A DNA stretch of 44,827 nucleotides from Vicinamibacterales bacterium (GTDB taxonomy: Bacteria; Acidobacteriota; Vicinamibacteria; Vicinamibacterales; JAKQTR01). Each line of letters opens with the position of its first letter. The first letter of the stretch is position 1. Position numbers and translations under genes: made by a program. The notes under the pieces are model-generated. The model was not told the origin of the DNA and made no database searches. It worked only from the letters and a program-made list of their open reading frames with translations. Below, one piece after another: positions 8,273 through 15,800 of the stretch. The stretch spans positions 1 to 44,827 of the forward strand of contig JALOKU010000019.1 in assembly GCA_025456345.1 (NCBI GenBank), given 5' to 3'.

Positions 8273-8827
8273 TCAGTGTCTGCGGACCAGCTCTCGCGCG
8301 ACTTGCTGGCCCGTTTCGACGGCGGCGTCGGTTTCGAAGAAGCCGTCTCCTGACGATGGCCAGCCGATGCGAGCGTAAGCGGACGCGAGCTGGGCATCAC
8401 TGCGAACCTCGGGCATGCCGGCGATTTCGACGGCATGCCTCAGTTCGTGCCCCAGCGTCGCCATGAGTCGTGGCGTAGCGGCGGGAATCCTGAGCGATAC
8501 ACGTACGTACCGAACCGCGGGCGTCGAGGCCGCCACACGCGTATGGCCGTTGAACGGTCCCGCGATACGACCTGTGACGATGTTCACGACCAGGTCGCTC
8601 CGCTCGAGTTGCGCGATGAGGCGGGCGACGGTTTCCGATTCCACGGCGGCCCGGCGCAGCACTTCCGCCGCGAGCGGATCCGAGGCGCGAACACGGTGGA
8701 CCACCGCCGCAAGCGGCGCGACGGACTCGCTGGCGGAGGGCTGCGCAGAGGCTATCCCGGCTGTCAGGGCCATGGATCCCACCAGGCCCCACCAGGCCAC
8801 GCCAGGCATCGCAGCAACCCCGCGCAT
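8273..8827 (-). CDS. Secreted uncharacterised protein with an HELRH (HExxH) motif
   Basis: The protein has 184 residues. The N-terminus is a likely signal peptide (WWGLVGSMALTAGIASA, cleavage near residue 28). HELRHAVEIAG at 127-137 matches the HExxH zinc-binding consensus of zincin metallopeptidases. Acidic residues that could serve as a third ligand occur later (E165 and E171). The rest has no recognised domain; a VRYVRVSLRIP strand precedes the motif helix. Peptidase activity is inference only, since short HExxH strings also occur by chance. The helical context (TLGHELRHAVEIA) is typical of small secreted proteins seen in Acidobacteriota. A second ATG at 8809 is also possible, and no clear ribosome site separates them. 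Confidence 0.6.
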   Translation of the reverse strand: MRGVAAMPGVAWWGLVGSMALTAGIASAQPSASESVAPLAAVVHRVRASDPLAAEVLRRAAVESETVARLIAQLERSDLVVNIVTGRIAGPFNGHTRVAASTPAVRYVRVSLRIPAATPRLMATLGHELRHAVEIAGMPEVRSDAQLASAYARIGWPSSGDGFFETDAAVETGQQVARELVRRH

Positions 8828-9023
8828 GGCGGCAATCTGCGACGATCAGCCGGCGTATGAAATGGAGCGGGAATCCAGCGCGGATGAAACGCACCTAACC
8901 AGGCAATTGACTGGCGGCGCTGAGCTTACGGGTTCGTGTCTCCGGGGGATTCAGTCGGCGAGGGTGCCTGGCGGGCGCCCCCGCCGAGTTCCGATCACAG
9001 CGCCCGCGCGCAGCAGGTCGGGG

Positions 9024-9749
9024 CTACTCCCGGTCGTCGACCGGTGCGGTCCCAGTCAGGCCGAACGAGATGCGGACAAAGAACGGCACGGTTCCAAACC
9101 TGAGTTCGTCGCCATCTTTGAGCGGACATGCCGTCCCGAGCCTCTCACCATTCACGAACGTGCCGTTCCGGCTGCCGACGTCCTCGATGGTGACATGTCC
9201 GTCGCGCACTACGATGCGCGCGTGGTGGCGCGAGATGACCGCCGAGTCGATCCACAGCGAGGCGTCCGGATCGCGGCCGACGCTGTGCCCGCCCTCGGTG
9301 AGGACGATGGTCCTCCCGTCCGTCACCAGACGGACGAACGCGGCGGCGGGTCGAGCAGGCGCCCCGGGTGCGGCCGGTGATCGAGGAGTCCCGGCCGTTA
9401 CCCACTCGACGGCGGCGATGAAGCGGTACCCGCGGCGTTCGAGCGTTTCAACGAACCGCGGACGCTCAGCCGAGTCGCCCAGGGCCGCCCGGATCTTCGC
9501 GATCGCGTTGTTCAGGCCCTGTTCGAAGTCGACGAACACCGGGCCCGACCAGAGCCGCTGCTTGAGTTCGTCGCGGGTGACCAGGTCGCCCTCGTGCTCG
9601 AGGAGCATCGCGAGGATCTGAAACGGCTGTTCCTGCAGGTGAACGCGGACACCCCGCTTTCGCAACTCGCCGGTGCGCGGATCGAGATCAAAGACACTGA
9701 AGCGGGCGATGCGGGCCGCCGGATCAGGCGCGGTCACGGGCATGCTCAT
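9024..9749 (-). CDS. Winged-helix DNA-binding regulator fused to an FHA domain
   Basis: The 241-residue protein joins two domains. Residues about 15-115 are an OmpR/PhoB-type winged helix, including QPFQILAMLLEHEGDLVTRDEL, an AIAKIRAALGD recognition-helix region and the final VETLERRGYRF hairpin. Residues about 140-225 are a forkhead-associated domain with the conserved GRD (158-160), SRHHA (173-177) and GSRNGTFVNG (192-201) elements. FHA domains bind phosphothreonine peptides. There is no receiver domain, so control by binding a phosphorylated partner is likely. The gene starts 12 bases after the stop of the Ser/Thr kinase gene, which makes that kinase the obvious candidate partner. An ATG two codons later is an alternative start. 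Confidence 0.88.
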   Translation of the reverse strand: MSMPVTAPDPAARIARFSVFDLDPRTGELRKRGVRVHLQEQPFQILAMLLEHEGDLVTRDELKQRLWSGPVFVDFEQGLNNAIAKIRAALGDSAERPRFVETLERRGYRFIAAVEWVTAGTPRSPAAPGAPARPAAAFVRLVTDGRTIVLTEGGHSVGRDPDASLWIDSAVISRHHARIVVRDGHVTIEDVGSRNGTFVNGERLGTACPLKDGDELRFGTVPFFVRISFGLTGTAPVDDRE

Positions 9750-9761
9750 TGGGCATCGTCT

Positions 9762-12566
9762 CTACTTCTGAGCTGGCGCCTTCGCCTTCAGCTCCTCGAC
9801 CCAGTTCATGACGAGGTTGACGTGGGTCACCACGGGTCTGGATGGAGGCTTCGGTGTCTGGACCGCGTAGAACCGCTGACCGTCTGGTGCGACGTCGAAG
9901 CAACGCACCGGCGCACAGGAGAACTGGAGCACACGTGGGTCGAACGCGAAGAGCCGCCTGGGCTGGCCGATCGCGAGCGGGGACCCTGGCTTGAGCGTGA
10001 CGGCCATCATCTCGTAGGCGACGGGGGGGCCCGTTACGCGCCTGATGTACACCAGCTCCCGCCCGCCCGAATGCCACGCCGGACTGTAACCCCCGTCGAT
10101 CGAGACCTGTTGCTCAGGGCCGGGACCTGGATACGAGCGGATGTACACTTCGTCGCGGCCAGAGACTTTCGACCCGTAGGCGAGCCAACGGCCGTCAGGC
10201 GAGAAAGCGGGCCACAACTCGCCGTGCGGTAGCTGGAGCAGCGGGTCTACACGCGCCCGCCCCTCCTGGAGCGTAGCGATGACGATGTCGCCGAAGCTCC
10301 GCGTCAGCGCAGCCAGGTGCCGGCCGTCAGGCGTGAATGAGGAGGGAAAGATCCGACCTGGCGCAAGGACTTGCGGCGGGGAGCTGCCGTCGGCCGGTTG
10401 CGACACGAGCGATCGCCGGCGGCCCGCGGCCCAGGAGTACACCAGGTGCTCCCCATCGGGCGACCAGACCGGCGCATACATCTCGTCGCCGCTGGCCAGC
10501 GGCGTCAACGACCCGCGGCCCAAGTCGTAGAGCCACGGGCCGATCTCGGTGGGCATGAGCACCGACACGGCCAGGCGCCGGCCGTCCGGAGAGAGCCGCA
10601 CCTCATCGCTGTACTGCCGCGCGGGGGCCGGAAGCGGTGACACGCGCCCGCTCCGGTCCACGGTCACCAACTGCGTCCCCCGCGTCTGCCAGCCCGGGCC
10701 GGGAATCCACGCGAGAGAACCTGTCGCTGAGACGGCAAACTGTCCCGCACCGGTGCAGTCCCCGGCGTGGCCACCGTTGAGGGCTTGCGCGATCGTCTCG
10801 AGGAGGGCCACCGGCGTGCCTCGGATCTCGAGCCGTTCGGCGTCGAATGGCACGGCGAACAGCGTCCCGCGGCGCAGGAACAGCAGATGCCCGGTGGCGA
10901 CGTAGCGGGCATCGCTCGCGTCCCTCAGCAGGACCTTATGATCCCCGGTCGCCAGCGTGAAGGCGACCACTTCCTCGTCGCCCCACGAGTACTGCCGTGA
11001 CCGCACGGTGTAGAGGATCGCGCGCCCGCCCGGGAGCGGCCAAGGCAGACTGTGCTTGGCATCCGACTCCCCGCCCGTCGACACCACCGACGGCGCCCCG
11101 TCGGCCGCGGGGATCTGCCAGATGGCCCCTTCAGGCTCGGTGCCGAAGTAAAGGCGGCCGCGGTCATCCCAGGCAATCCCCCGAGGCGGCCATCGATGGC
11201 CCGGCGCCAACTCCATCGCCGGGCCGCCGTCGGCTGAGACCTTCCAGATTGACGCTTTCGCCCAGAACGCCACCCATTTCCCGTCCGCGGACACCGCCGG
11301 CGCCTGCGCGCCCTCAGTGTTGGCAAGCCGGCGTGCCTCGGCGGCATCAAGCCGCCGTACGTACAGCTGGCGCACGCCGCTCTGGCGGCCGACGAAAACG
11401 AGCGCCTGCCCGTCCGGAGTCCAGGCGAACGCCGTGCGGGACCCGCCTGGCGTGGGGAGCCAGAAAGCATTCACCCCGCCCGCGTTCAGTTCCTCGGCTG
11501 GCCCCACGTCGAGACTCAGGCGGCTCAGAGCCCCGCGCGCTGTCGGCGGATACGTCAGCCACGTCGCGCCCGCGCCGGCGAGCGCCATCGACAGCCCCAG
11601 GGCGGCCAGTCCTGCCACCCGCCGTCCGCGTCCGCGCGTTGCGCCCACGCCGGCCCCCGAGCCCGAGCCGCCGTTCGATTCCCGCAGCCAGCGCAACTCG
11701 TCGGCCAAGTCGTTTGCGCTCTGCCACCGCGCCTCGGGGTCCTTCGACAGGCAGCGCCGCACGAGGTGATCGAGCGCGGGCGACGCCTTCGGCTGTAACG
11801 AGCTGGCGGGCGGCGGATCGTGTTCGAGGATCGAGGCCAACACCTTGGCGGGGCTGCCGCCTTCGAACGCGCGCGTGCCGGTCAGCATCTCGAAGAACAC
11901 GGCTCCAAAGGCGAAGATGTCCGTGCGCGGATCGGCAGCCGTCCCCTGCACCTGCTCCGGGGCCATGTACGGCACGGTGCCGAGTATCGTTCCCGGGCCG
12001 CTCACGGCCGCCGTGTCGTTGGTTACCTCCGCCGGCCCGATCAGCCGCGCGAGGCCGAAGTCGAGCAGTTTCACGCCGGACTTCGTGATCATCACGTTGT
12101 CCGGCTTCAGGTCGCGGTGGACGATGCCCTGGCGATGTGCCGCCGCCAGTGCATCCGCAATCTGCACGGAGAAGTCCATCGCCTGGTCCACGGGCAGGCG
12201 CCCCTTGCGACGCAGCACGTCTGACAGGCTCTGCCCGTCGAGATACTCGAGGACGAGGTAGTGGACGGGACCGGTCGCTTGGGGTTGGGCGCCCGAGACC
12301 GAGTTCTCCGGCACGGACGGCGTGCTCTCGCCCACGTCGAACAGCGCGCAGATGTGCGCGTGGTTGAGCGCCGACACCGCGCGCGCCTCCTGCTCGAAGC
12401 GCTGGCGGCGTGACGGGTCCGAGGCGAAGCCTGGCGGCAGGACCTTGATGGCGACGGCTCGGCCCAGGCGCGTGTCGCGCGCCTTATACACCTCGCCCAT
12501 GCCGCCCGCCCCGAGCGGAGCTTCGATCTCGTACGGCCCCAGGCGGACACCGGCAGCGACGGTCAT
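9762..12566 (-). CDS. Transmembrane Ser/Thr protein kinase with C-terminal TolB/PD40 propeller
   Basis: The protein has 934 residues. Residues 1-295 are a complete Hanks-type kinase: glycine loop GAGGMGEVY (19-27), Lys41, Glu60, HRDLKPDN (150-157), DFG (169-171), and MAPEQ (201-205) as the APE-like motif. A Gly/Ser linker leads to one membrane span (about 317-338, VAGLAALGLSMALAGAGATW). The remaining 590 residues are a series of WD40-like/TolB-type beta-propeller blades, seen in repeats such as AFAWTPDGQALVFVG, VRLSPDGRRLAVSV, APVWSPDGEHLVYS and PAFSPDGRWLAYGS. The kinase would be cytoplasmic and the propeller periplasmic, a sensor layout common in Acidobacteriota. AAGGG precedes the ATG closely. 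It is the first gene of an operon with the winged-helix/FHA regulator. Confidence 0.95.
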   Translation of the reverse strand: MTVAAGVRLGPYEIEAPLGAGGMGEVYKARDTRLGRAVAIKVLPPGFASDPSRRQRFEQEARAVSALNHAHICALFDVGESTPSVPENSVSGAQPQATGPVHYLVLEYLDGQSLSDVLRRKGRLPVDQAMDFSVQIADALAAAHRQGIVHRDLKPDNVMITKSGVKLLDFGLARLIGPAEVTNDTAAVSGPGTILGTVPYMAPEQVQGTAADPRTDIFAFGAVFFEMLTGTRAFEGGSPAKVLASILEHDPPPASSLQPKASPALDHLVRRCLSKDPEARWQSANDLADELRWLRESNGGSGSGAGVGATRGRGRRVAGLAALGLSMALAGAGATWLTYPPTARGALSRLSLDVGPAEELNAGGVNAFWLPTPGGSRTAFAWTPDGQALVFVGRQSGVRQLYVRRLDAAEARRLANTEGAQAPAVSADGKWVAFWAKASIWKVSADGGPAMELAPGHRWPPRGIAWDDRGRLYFGTEPEGAIWQIPAADGAPSVVSTGGESDAKHSLPWPLPGGRAILYTVRSRQYSWGDEEVVAFTLATGDHKVLLRDASDARYVATGHLLFLRRGTLFAVPFDAERLEIRGTPVALLETIAQALNGGHAGDCTGAGQFAVSATGSLAWIPGPGWQTRGTQLVTVDRSGRVSPLPAPARQYSDEVRLSPDGRRLAVSVLMPTEIGPWLYDLGRGSLTPLASGDEMYAPVWSPDGEHLVYSWAAGRRRSLVSQPADGSSPPQVLAPGRIFPSSFTPDGRHLAALTRSFGDIVIATLQEGRARVDPLLQLPHGELWPAFSPDGRWLAYGSKVSGRDEVYIRSYPGPGPEQQVSIDGGYSPAWHSGGRELVYIRRVTGPPVAYEMMAVTLKPGSPLAIGQPRRLFAFDPRVLQFSCAPVRCFDVAPDGQRFYAVQTPKPPSRPVVTHVNLVMNWVEELKAKAPAQK

Positions 12567-12610
12567 CGCCCTTCACACGCTCCGTTGGGCAGTCGTCCGT
12601 AAACGCCACG

Positions 12611-12641
12611 ATTCTACTGCAATCGAGGCGGACCGCCTCAA
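12611..12641 (-). promoter_or_regulatory. Candidate kinase-operon promoter with embedded palindromic operator
   Basis: On the minus strand TTGAGG (12641-12636) and TAGAAT (12616-12611) are 19 bp apart, and the -10 lies 44 bases before the kinase ATG. The spacer holds a perfect 15-bp palindrome, GAGGCGG-n-CCGCCTC (12625-12639), placed where a repressor would block RNA polymerase. The spacer is slightly long, so the promoter is plausible rather than certain. Confidence 0.5.
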
Positions 12642-12787
12642 CGGACTCCGTTTTCGTGTATCCGACTCGACACAAGAGGCCGGCCGCGCAGCCTGGCAAG
12701 ACGGCGGCCGGCGGAGGAGCTTCCACGCGGACCGACAGGCTCGAGGCCAAGCAGTCGCCGAGATCGTCATCACGGGAGCGCCCAGTG

Positions 12788-12793
12788 TAGAAT
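12788..12793 (+). promoter_or_regulatory. -10 box immediately before the rhodanese gene (leaderless start)
   Basis: TAGAAT ends seven bases before the ATG at 12801. With the usual 6-8 base distance from -10 to transcription start, the mRNA would begin at or next to that ATG. The other ATG, at 12792, overlaps the hexamer itself. No clear -35 is visible. Confidence 0.4.
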
Positions 12794-12800
12794 GTCAGCC

Positions 12801-13214
12801 ATGGCCGTTTCCCGCATCAGTAAGGAAGACCTCACACTGCGGCTCGAAGGAGATGAGGCGGGCCGTCCCGCCCTCGCCGACGTCCGGCGGAAGTACGCCT
12901 GGGACCACAGCACGCTGAAGCTGCCCGGCGCGCTGCGCCTGGATCCCAGGGCCCCGTCGACGGCGGGCCTGTCGAAGGAACGCGACCTCGTCGTGTACGA
13001 CTCCGACCCGGACGAGATCACCGCCGTCGAGGTCGCCGCCGGACTGGCCGCGGCCGGATTCCGCGTCCACGTCCTGACGGGCGGCCTGGCCGGGTGGATC
13101 GCGGCAAACCTGCCGGCGGAGACCAAGGACGCCGTCCGCGCCGTGCCGCCTCCCGCCGCGCCGGCGCCCGCGCCAACCGCGCCGGCCGTCGAAACGGCCG
13201 CGGCGAAGGCATAG
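12801..13214 (+). CDS. Rhodanese-fold protein without the catalytic cysteine
   Basis: The 137-residue product has a rhodanese-like alpha/beta pattern: ALADVRRKYAWDHSTLKLPGA near the N-terminus, LVVYDSDPDEITAVEVAAGL in the middle, and the closing FRVHVLTGGLAGWIA. In active sulfurtransferases the central strand ends in a cysteine loop (VYCxxG). Here it reads VYDSDPDE and the protein contains no cysteine, so sulfur transfer is ruled out. A structural or binding role is more likely. The C-terminus is a Pro/Ala-rich tail. I chose the ATG at 12801 because a -10 hexamer sits seven bases ahead; an ATG at 12792 would add three residues. It is the first gene of a probable operon with lolA and a secretin. 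Confidence 0.75.
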   Translation: MAVSRISKEDLTLRLEGDEAGRPALADVRRKYAWDHSTLKLPGALRLDPRAPSTAGLSKERDLVVYDSDPDEITAVEVAAGLAAAGFRVHVLTGGLAGWIAANLPAETKDAVRAVPPPAAPAPAPTAPAVETAAAKA

Positions 13215-13245
13215 CCCCGGTGGCTGTGCCCTCGCCGCGGGAGTA

Positions 13246-13929
13246 ATGGTGTTCATCCCCGTGCGCGCGTTCCTGCTCGCCGCCTCGGCCGCTGCGGTGT
13301 TCGCCGCGCCGCCGCAGGGCGCCCCTGCACCGACGCCAGCCGAACTGGCCCGGGCGATCCAGAAGAAGTACGACACCGTCAGGGACTTCTCCGCGTCGTT
13401 CGAGCATCGCTATCGCGGCGGCGTTCTGCGCAAGGAGGCCGTCGAGCGCGGCACGATGCAGGTCATGAAGCCGTCGCGCATGCGCTGGACGTACGAGTCC
13501 CCCGAGCGCAAGGTGTTCGTCGCCGACGGCACGCAGTTCTACTCGTACATCCCCGAGGACAGACAGGTCATCGTGGCGCCCATCCCGCCGGAGGCCGAGG
13601 CCACCACACCGGCGCTGTTCCTCTCGGGGCATGGCAGTCTCCCGCAGGACTTCGAGGCGTCGTTTCCCGCCGATCCGGATCCGGCACCCGGAACGTACTC
13701 CCTCAAGCTGGTGCCCCACCGCCGGGAAGCCGAGTACGACTGGCTGATCCTCGTGGTGGATCGCGGCACGTACCGCCTGCGCAAGCTCATCACGGCCGAC
13801 GCGCAGGGCGGGCAGTCAACCTTCACCTTTTCGGACCTCCGCGAGAATGTGGGGATCCCGGCGAGCGCGTTCCGGTTTACGATCCCCCGGGGCGTTGATG
13901 TGGTGACCCATGGACAAGATCGCCGATAG
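13246..13929 (+). CDS. lolA: LolA-type outer-membrane lipoprotein carrier
   Basis: The 227-residue protein begins with a signal peptide (AFLLAASAAAVFAA). The mature part has the LolA half-barrel pattern: LARAIQKKYDTVRDFSASFEHRY, then GTMQVMKPSRMRWTYESPERKVFVADG, YIPEDRQV, and the late LRKLITADAQGGQSTFTFSDLREN with a C-terminal FTIPRGVDVV strand. LolA carries lipoproteins across the periplasm from LolCDE to the outer membrane. GGGAG lies very close to the ATG (two bases), so the GTG at 13249 may be the true start. Its end overlaps the secretin start by 20 bases. Because that secretin is itself a predicted lipoprotein, a dedicated chaperone role is conceivable. Confidence 0.9.
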   Translation: MVFIPVRAFLLAASAAAVFAAPPQGAPAPTPAELARAIQKKYDTVRDFSASFEHRYRGGVLRKEAVERGTMQVMKPSRMRWTYESPERKVFVADGTQFYSYIPEDRQVIVAPIPPEAEATTPALFLSGHGSLPQDFEASFPADPDPAPGTYSLKLVPHRREAEYDWLILVVDRGTYRLRKLITADAQGGQSTFTFSDLRENVGIPASAFRFTIPRGVDVVTHGQDRR

Positions 13930-15682
13930 GTCGTGGCGCCGGATCCGGCCCGGGCGCTGGTGCCTGTGCGCGGTGGCCCTGGCCGCCGCCGGGCTCGCCG
14001 GCTGTGCCACAGGCGGCGCCAAGGGCCAGGGGCAGCAGGCGGAACGCCTGGAGGACTGGGACCAGGCGGTGGTCGAATACTCCGCCGCCGTGCGCGAGAA
14101 CCCGCGGGACAAGAACGCGCGCCTGGATCTCGAGCGGGCCAAGCTGCGGGCCACGCAGATCCACGTGGTGAACGGGCGCCGGCTGGCCTCGGTCGGCAAG
14201 GTCGACGAGGCCCTCGTGGAGTACCAGATCGCGTCGCAGCTCTCCCCGGCCAGCACGGAGATCGACGACGCGCTGCGAAGTCTCAAGACCGCGCTGCGCG
14301 CCCGCGTCGCGGTAGCCCAGGACGGCAAGACGCAGCTGCAGTCGCTCATCGAGCGCACGCGCGACCTGCCGCCGCTCGGGCTCGATCTGCCGGCCGACGC
14401 GAAGATGCCTGATTCGCTCGTCTTCCGCGACGCCAGTTCGCGCGACGTGTTCACGGCGCTGGCGCGCTTCGCGGGGGTCAGCATCGTCTTCGACCCGGCG
14501 TTCCGCGACGCCCCCCTCTCGATCGATTTGCGCAATTCGACGCTGGAGCAGGCGCTGGCCTCGGTGGCGGGAAGCACGCGGAGCTTCTATCGCATTACGG
14601 CGCCGCGCACGATCACAATCGTGCCCGACACCCCGGCCAAACGGCGGGAGTACGAGGAGGAAGTGGTCCGCACCTTCTACCTGTCGAATGCGGACCTCAA
14701 GGAGACGATCGACCTGCTCCGGATCGTCATCGACGCCCGGAGAATCTCCTCGGTCGCCGGCACCAATGCGATCGCGCTCAAGGACACCCCGGAGCGGGTG
14801 GCGGCGGCCGGCAAGCTCATTGCCGCCATCGACAAGGCCCGCCCCGAGGTGGTCATCGACGTGGAGGTCATGGAAGTCAACCGGGGCCGACTCAAGGAAT
14901 ACGGCATCCAGATCGCGTCCCCGGGATCGCCCGGCCTCGACGGCGCGGTCGCCATCAACCGGCCGGCGGGCATCACCGTTCGCGACCTGCAGACGCTGAC
15001 CTCCGCCGACGTCTTCCTGACGAGTTTCCCGGCGCTCTTCTACCGGCTGCTCAAGTCCGACTCGAATTCCCGCGTGCTGGCCAACCCGCAGCTGCGCGCG
15101 ATCGAGGGCACCGCGGCCCAGGCCAGGTTCGGCGAGCGCGTGCCAGTCCCGAGCACGGTCTTCCAGCCGATCGCCACCGGCGGTGTGAACCAGCAGCCGG
15201 TCACGTCGTACGTGTACGAGAACATCGGCGTCAACATCGACATCACGCCGCGCACGCACCACAACGACGATGTCTCGCTGGCGCTCAAGGTGGAAGTCAG
15301 CGCCATCTCGGGGGAAGGCTACGGGGGGCTGCCGACGTTCGGCAACCGGTCGGTCAACACGATCATCCGGCTGCGGGACGGCGAAACCAGCGTGCTGGCG
15401 GGACTCATCCGCGACGAGGAGCGGACGTCGCTCGAGGGGATCCCCGGCCTGAGCGACATCCCGTTCATCGGCCGCCTGTTCGCCCACAACAAGACCGAGC
15501 GCATCGAGTCGGACATCATCATCACGCTGACGCCGCACATCGTGCGCGTGCTCGACCTGACCGAGGTCGATCTCCGGCCGTTCCGCGTCGGGCGCGACAC
15601 CGGCGGGCCCATCCTCGACCTGCTCGAGCCGCAACGAGACCAGCCGCCGGCCACGCAGCCGAAGCCCATCATCAAGCAATAG
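13910..15682 (+). CDS. Secretin (type II/III/IV pilus family) with lipobox and TPR N-terminus
   Basis: The 590-residue protein has a lipoprotein signal peptide with lipobox LAGC (Cys32). A helical TPR-like region follows (about 45-130, DWDQAVVEYSAAVRENPRDK and VDEALVEYQIASQLSP). Residues about 160-330 contain N-domains, including SSRDVFTALARFAGVSIVFDP and the NolW-like VVRTFYLSNADLKETIDLLR. The rest is the secretin channel domain, ending with GETSVLAGLIRDEERTS, GIPGLSDIPFIGRLF and SDIIITLTPHIVR. Secretins form outer-membrane rings for type II secretion, type IV pili or type III secretion. No other component of such a machine is next to it, so its system cannot be named. It overlaps lolA by 20 bases and ends within a repeat-rich gap. 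Confidence 0.92.
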   Translation: MDKIADRSWRRIRPGRWCLCAVALAAAGLAGCATGGAKGQGQQAERLEDWDQAVVEYSAAVRENPRDKNARLDLERAKLRATQIHVVNGRRLASVGKVDEALVEYQIASQLSPASTEIDDALRSLKTALRARVAVAQDGKTQLQSLIERTRDLPPLGLDLPADAKMPDSLVFRDASSRDVFTALARFAGVSIVFDPAFRDAPLSIDLRNSTLEQALASVAGSTRSFYRITAPRTITIVPDTPAKRREYEEEVVRTFYLSNADLKETIDLLRIVIDARRISSVAGTNAIALKDTPERVAAAGKLIAAIDKARPEVVIDVEVMEVNRGRLKEYGIQIASPGSPGLDGAVAINRPAGITVRDLQTLTSADVFLTSFPALFYRLLKSDSNSRVLANPQLRAIEGTAAQARFGERVPVPSTVFQPIATGGVNQQPVTSYVYENIGVNIDITPRTHHNDDVSLALKVEVSAISGEGYGGLPTFGNRSVNTIIRLRDGETSVLAGLIRDEERTSLEGIPGLSDIPFIGRLFAHNKTERIESDIIITLTPHIVRVLDLTEVDLRPFRVGRDTGGPILDLLEPQRDQPPATQPKPIIKQ

Positions 15683-15689
15683 GGGCTGG

Positions 15690-15719
15690 GGGCTAGGGAC
15701 TAGGCGCTAGGGGCTAGTG
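15690..15719 (+). repeat. CTAG-heptad repeat, copy 1
   Basis: Four CTAG tetramers at exact 7-bp steps (CTAG GGA CTAG GCG CTAG GGG CTAG). The unit begins eight bases after the secretin stop and forms a near-perfect inverted pair, about 28 of 30 bases, with copy 2. Confidence 0.85.
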
Positions 15720-15768
15720 GGACACGGCTCTCGCCGCGTTGAAGCGAAGGCAGCGGGGCTGGTTCTCT

Positions 15769-15800
15769 GACTAGCGCCCAGCGCCTAGTCCCTAGCCCCT
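15769..15800 (-). repeat. CTAG-heptad repeat, copy 2 (inverted)
   Basis: Read on the minus strand it is CTAG GGA CTAG GCG CTGG GCG CTAG. It lies opposite to copy 1, about 50 bases away, at the convergent junction of the secretin and mpl genes. The mpl stop codon is made by the edge of the repeat. Confidence 0.85.

Noticed and set aside
8970..8985. GGCGGG/CCCGCC hairpin in the 196-bp gap before the HELRH gene
   Set aside because: Six GC pairs without a T-run in such GC-rich DNA are expected by chance; the gap shows no convincing promoter or other feature.
13877..15679. A 600-codon open frame on the minus strand
   Set aside because: It mirrors the secretin gene, whose domains are unambiguous. 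The antisense product is low-complexity and Asp/Arg/His-rich.
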